Shown here piece after piece: positions 62,713 to 64,000 of a stretch of 64,000 bases of DNA. The first letter of the stretch is position 1, and each line of letters starts with the position of its first letter. A model generated the notes under the pieces. It made no database searches, was not told the origin of the DNA, and saw only the letters and a list, made by a program, of their open reading frames with translations. Both the position numbers and the translations under genes were made by a program. The DNA is from Draconibacterium mangrovi. Its GTDB lineage: Bacteria > Bacteroidota > Bacteroidia > Bacteroidales > Prolixibacteraceae. The stretch spans positions 248,001 to 312,000 of the forward strand of contig NZ_JAAAGB010000003.1 in NCBI RefSeq assembly GCF_010586825.1, read 5' to 3'.

Positions 62713-64000
62713 ATGAAACACTTACTAAAAACAATGTTCACCGTATTCTTTTGCACTGCACTGCTGATGACTGCACAGGCACAGAAGCAGACGCAGGATG
62801 TAAAGAATGTTGATGTTAAATCATTGCCACAATCTGAGATCGACAGAGCCAAAAAGGCTATGCAGGATGCCGGTTTATCACAAGAACAAGCGATACAACT
62901 GGCTCGTCAGCGGGGAGCTACCGAGCAGCAGATCATGGAAATGCGACAACGTTTAAGTGAGCAGGATACCTCGCAACAAGACATGTTCAATCTCTATGAA
63001 GAGCCGGAAATACTACCGGAGGAAAAAGAGGACTCTTATCTTTCGCAAAGGAAAGTTGAATTTAAGAAGGATCTGGAAGTCTTTGGAGCCTATTTATTTA
63101 ACAACGAGAACCTGACTTTTGAACCTATTGTAAATATACAAACTCCAAAAAATTACGAAATTGGCATTGGCGATCAGCTGCTCATTCAGGTATGGGGCAA
63201 CTCGCAAAACAACTATCAGCTACGGGTAAACAACAACGGACAGGTTGTTATCCCCGACCTGGGACCGGTTTATGTTGCAGGTATGTCATTTGACGAGGCT
63301 GAACAGAAAATTGTAAAAAACCTCACGGCAATTTATGCCGATATGGCGGGCGACAATCCCGGCACCTTTGCCCAGTTAGATATGGGACAATTACGCTCAA
63401 TTCGTGTAAACCTGCTGGGCGAAGTAGTAACTCCGGGTACGTATACCTTACCAGTAACAGCAACTGTTTTTAATGGTTTGTACCTTTCGGGTGGTCCCAA
63501 CGAAATTGGTTCGTTCCGAAATATAAAAGTCATTCGCGACAACAAAATCGAGAAAGTCATCGACATCTATAACTTACTGGTAAAGGCCGACCCAAGCGAC
63601 AATATTACACTAAAAGACGGCGACATTATATTTGTTCCGCCGGTAGAAAAACAGGTGGTCGTAAACGGCGAATTTAAACGTAACGGCATTTTTGAAATAA
63701 AAGAAGGCGAAATGTTAAACGACGCGGTTAGTTTTGCCGGGGGATTTAACGCCGGTGCTTATTTAGGCAACACACAAATTGTTCGGCAATCACAAAAGGG
63801 ACAACAGATTATTGATGTTCCTTACGAACAATTAAGCACCACCCCTTTGGTAAAAGGCGATACGATTCAGAATGCCCTGATAACCGACCGCTTCGAAAAC
63901 AGGGTAAGTATAGAAGGTGCCGTTTATCATCCGGGAGAGTACGAGTGGACCGAAGGACTTACACTCGCACAGTTAATCGAAAAAGCCGACAAGCTACTGC
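62713..64000 (+). CDS. SLBB-domain polysaccharide export protein (large Wza/BexD-like), 3' part cut by window end
   Basis: 429 residues visible; the frame is still open at the window end. A signal peptide (TMFTVFFCTALLMTAQAQ) is followed by a helical, Gln-rich stretch (30-95). The Poly_export domain begins NYEIGIGDQLLIQVWGNS (about 155-172), with further SLBB-like repeats at RVNLLGEVVTPGTYTLP (about 230-246), KQVVVNGEFKRNGIFEI (about 312-328) and VSIEGAVYHPGEYEW (about 398-412). Such large multi-SLBB proteins form capsule export pores in Bacteroidetes. A second export protein in the same locus, distinct from the 266-residue lipoprotein upstream. Confidence 0.92.
   Translation, partial: MKHLLKTMFTVFFCTALLMTAQAQKQTQDVKNVDVKSLPQSEIDRAKKAMQDAGLSQEQAIQLARQRGATEQQIMEMRQRLSEQDTSQQDMFNLYEEPEILPEEKEDSYLSQRKVEFKKDLEVFGAYLFNNENLTFEPIVNIQTPKNYEIGIGDQLLIQVWGNSQNNYQLRVNNNGQVVIPDLGPVYVAGMSFDEAEQKIVKNLTAIYADMAGDNPGTFAQLDMGQLRSIRVNLLGEVVTPGTYTLPVTATVFNGLYLSGGPNEIGSFRNIKVIRDNKIEKVIDIYNLLVKADPSDNITLKDGDIIFVPPVEKQVVVNGEFKRNGIFEIKEGEMLNDAVSFAGGFNAGAYLGNTQIVRQSQKGQQIIDVPYEQLSTTPLVKGDTIQNALITDRFENRVSIEGAVYHPGEYEWTEGLTLAQLIEKADKLL

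Overview
The window reads as a chromosome segment of a marine or sediment-type Bacteroidetes, most likely of the Marinilabiliales/Prolixibacteraceae kind (order-level inference only). The signs are Bacteroidetes-type promoters (TAnnTTTG at -7), a TonB-dependent receptor with a carboxypeptidase-regulatory-like N-terminus, an RRM protein with a Gly-Arg tail, an UpxY-type NusG paralogue heading a capsule locus, ATP-dependent PEP carboxykinase, a BT0820-like HAD protein and a DUF4139 protein carrying a SusC-like insert. No rRNA or tRNA gene was found.

Layout. 1-7.9 kb is a molybdenum-hydroxylase module: a MocA-like nucleotidyltransferase (cut by the window start) and XdhC on the minus strand, then moaA-moaD-moaE-moeB on the plus strand. 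After a 128-bp tandem-repeat array come the two subunits of an isoquinoline-1-oxidoreductase-like aldehyde/xanthine oxidase. The maturation genes and the enzyme they would serve sit together. 8.2-8.7 kb is a 42-bp/126-bp higher-order repeat array. 9.1-14.5 kb is a visibly AT-rich stretch of accessory genes: a YiiX-like hydrolase, a DUF4139 fusion, a small lipoprotein, a frameshifted TPR-like gene and a PhoD-like phosphatase. 14.6-33 kb is mixed metabolism: secreted basic-secretory-type peptidase, a 3-hydroxyisobutyrate-dehydrogenase-family enzyme, class I fumarase, a membrane protein/winged-helix pair, sialate O-acetylesterase, TonB receptor, PhzF, methyltransferase, FRG protein, aldo/keto reductase, SulP transporter, Gfo/Idh/MocA oxidoreductase and a cytidylate-kinase-like protein. 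33-51 kb holds housekeeping genes: RRM protein, glycosylasparaginase, two tandem ClC channels, an epimerase, a FUSC protein, pckA, xerD, aroQ, pyk, a LolA-like protein and ftsK. 51.5-55.2 kb has carbamate kinase, ornithine carbamoyltransferase and a PAP2 phosphatase in repeat-rich surroundings.

55.7-64 kb is the start of a capsule/exopolysaccharide locus: upxY, a HAD protein, Wza-like export lipoprotein, Wzc-like autokinase, a winged-helix/nucleotidyltransferase regulator and a second, larger SLBB export protein that runs off the window. Two near-identical leader elements (a hairpin containing a -7-like TAGTTTTG, then a conserved 18-base box at fixed spacing) lie at 56.5 and 61.7 kb, the natural candidates for UpxY targets. 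The first copy is followed by a decayed, internally deleted copy of the regulator that is intact after the second copy, so the leader-plus-regulator unit appears to have been duplicated.

The most unusual content is non-coding: two exact 42-bp-period arrays of different sequence but the same design (palindromic junction at every unit boundary), a 21-bp array, a 128-bp array, heptanucleotide (CTGGATR)n and tetranucleotide (TCAC)n tracts, and a family of composite dispersed repeats. Several of these lie between convergent genes.
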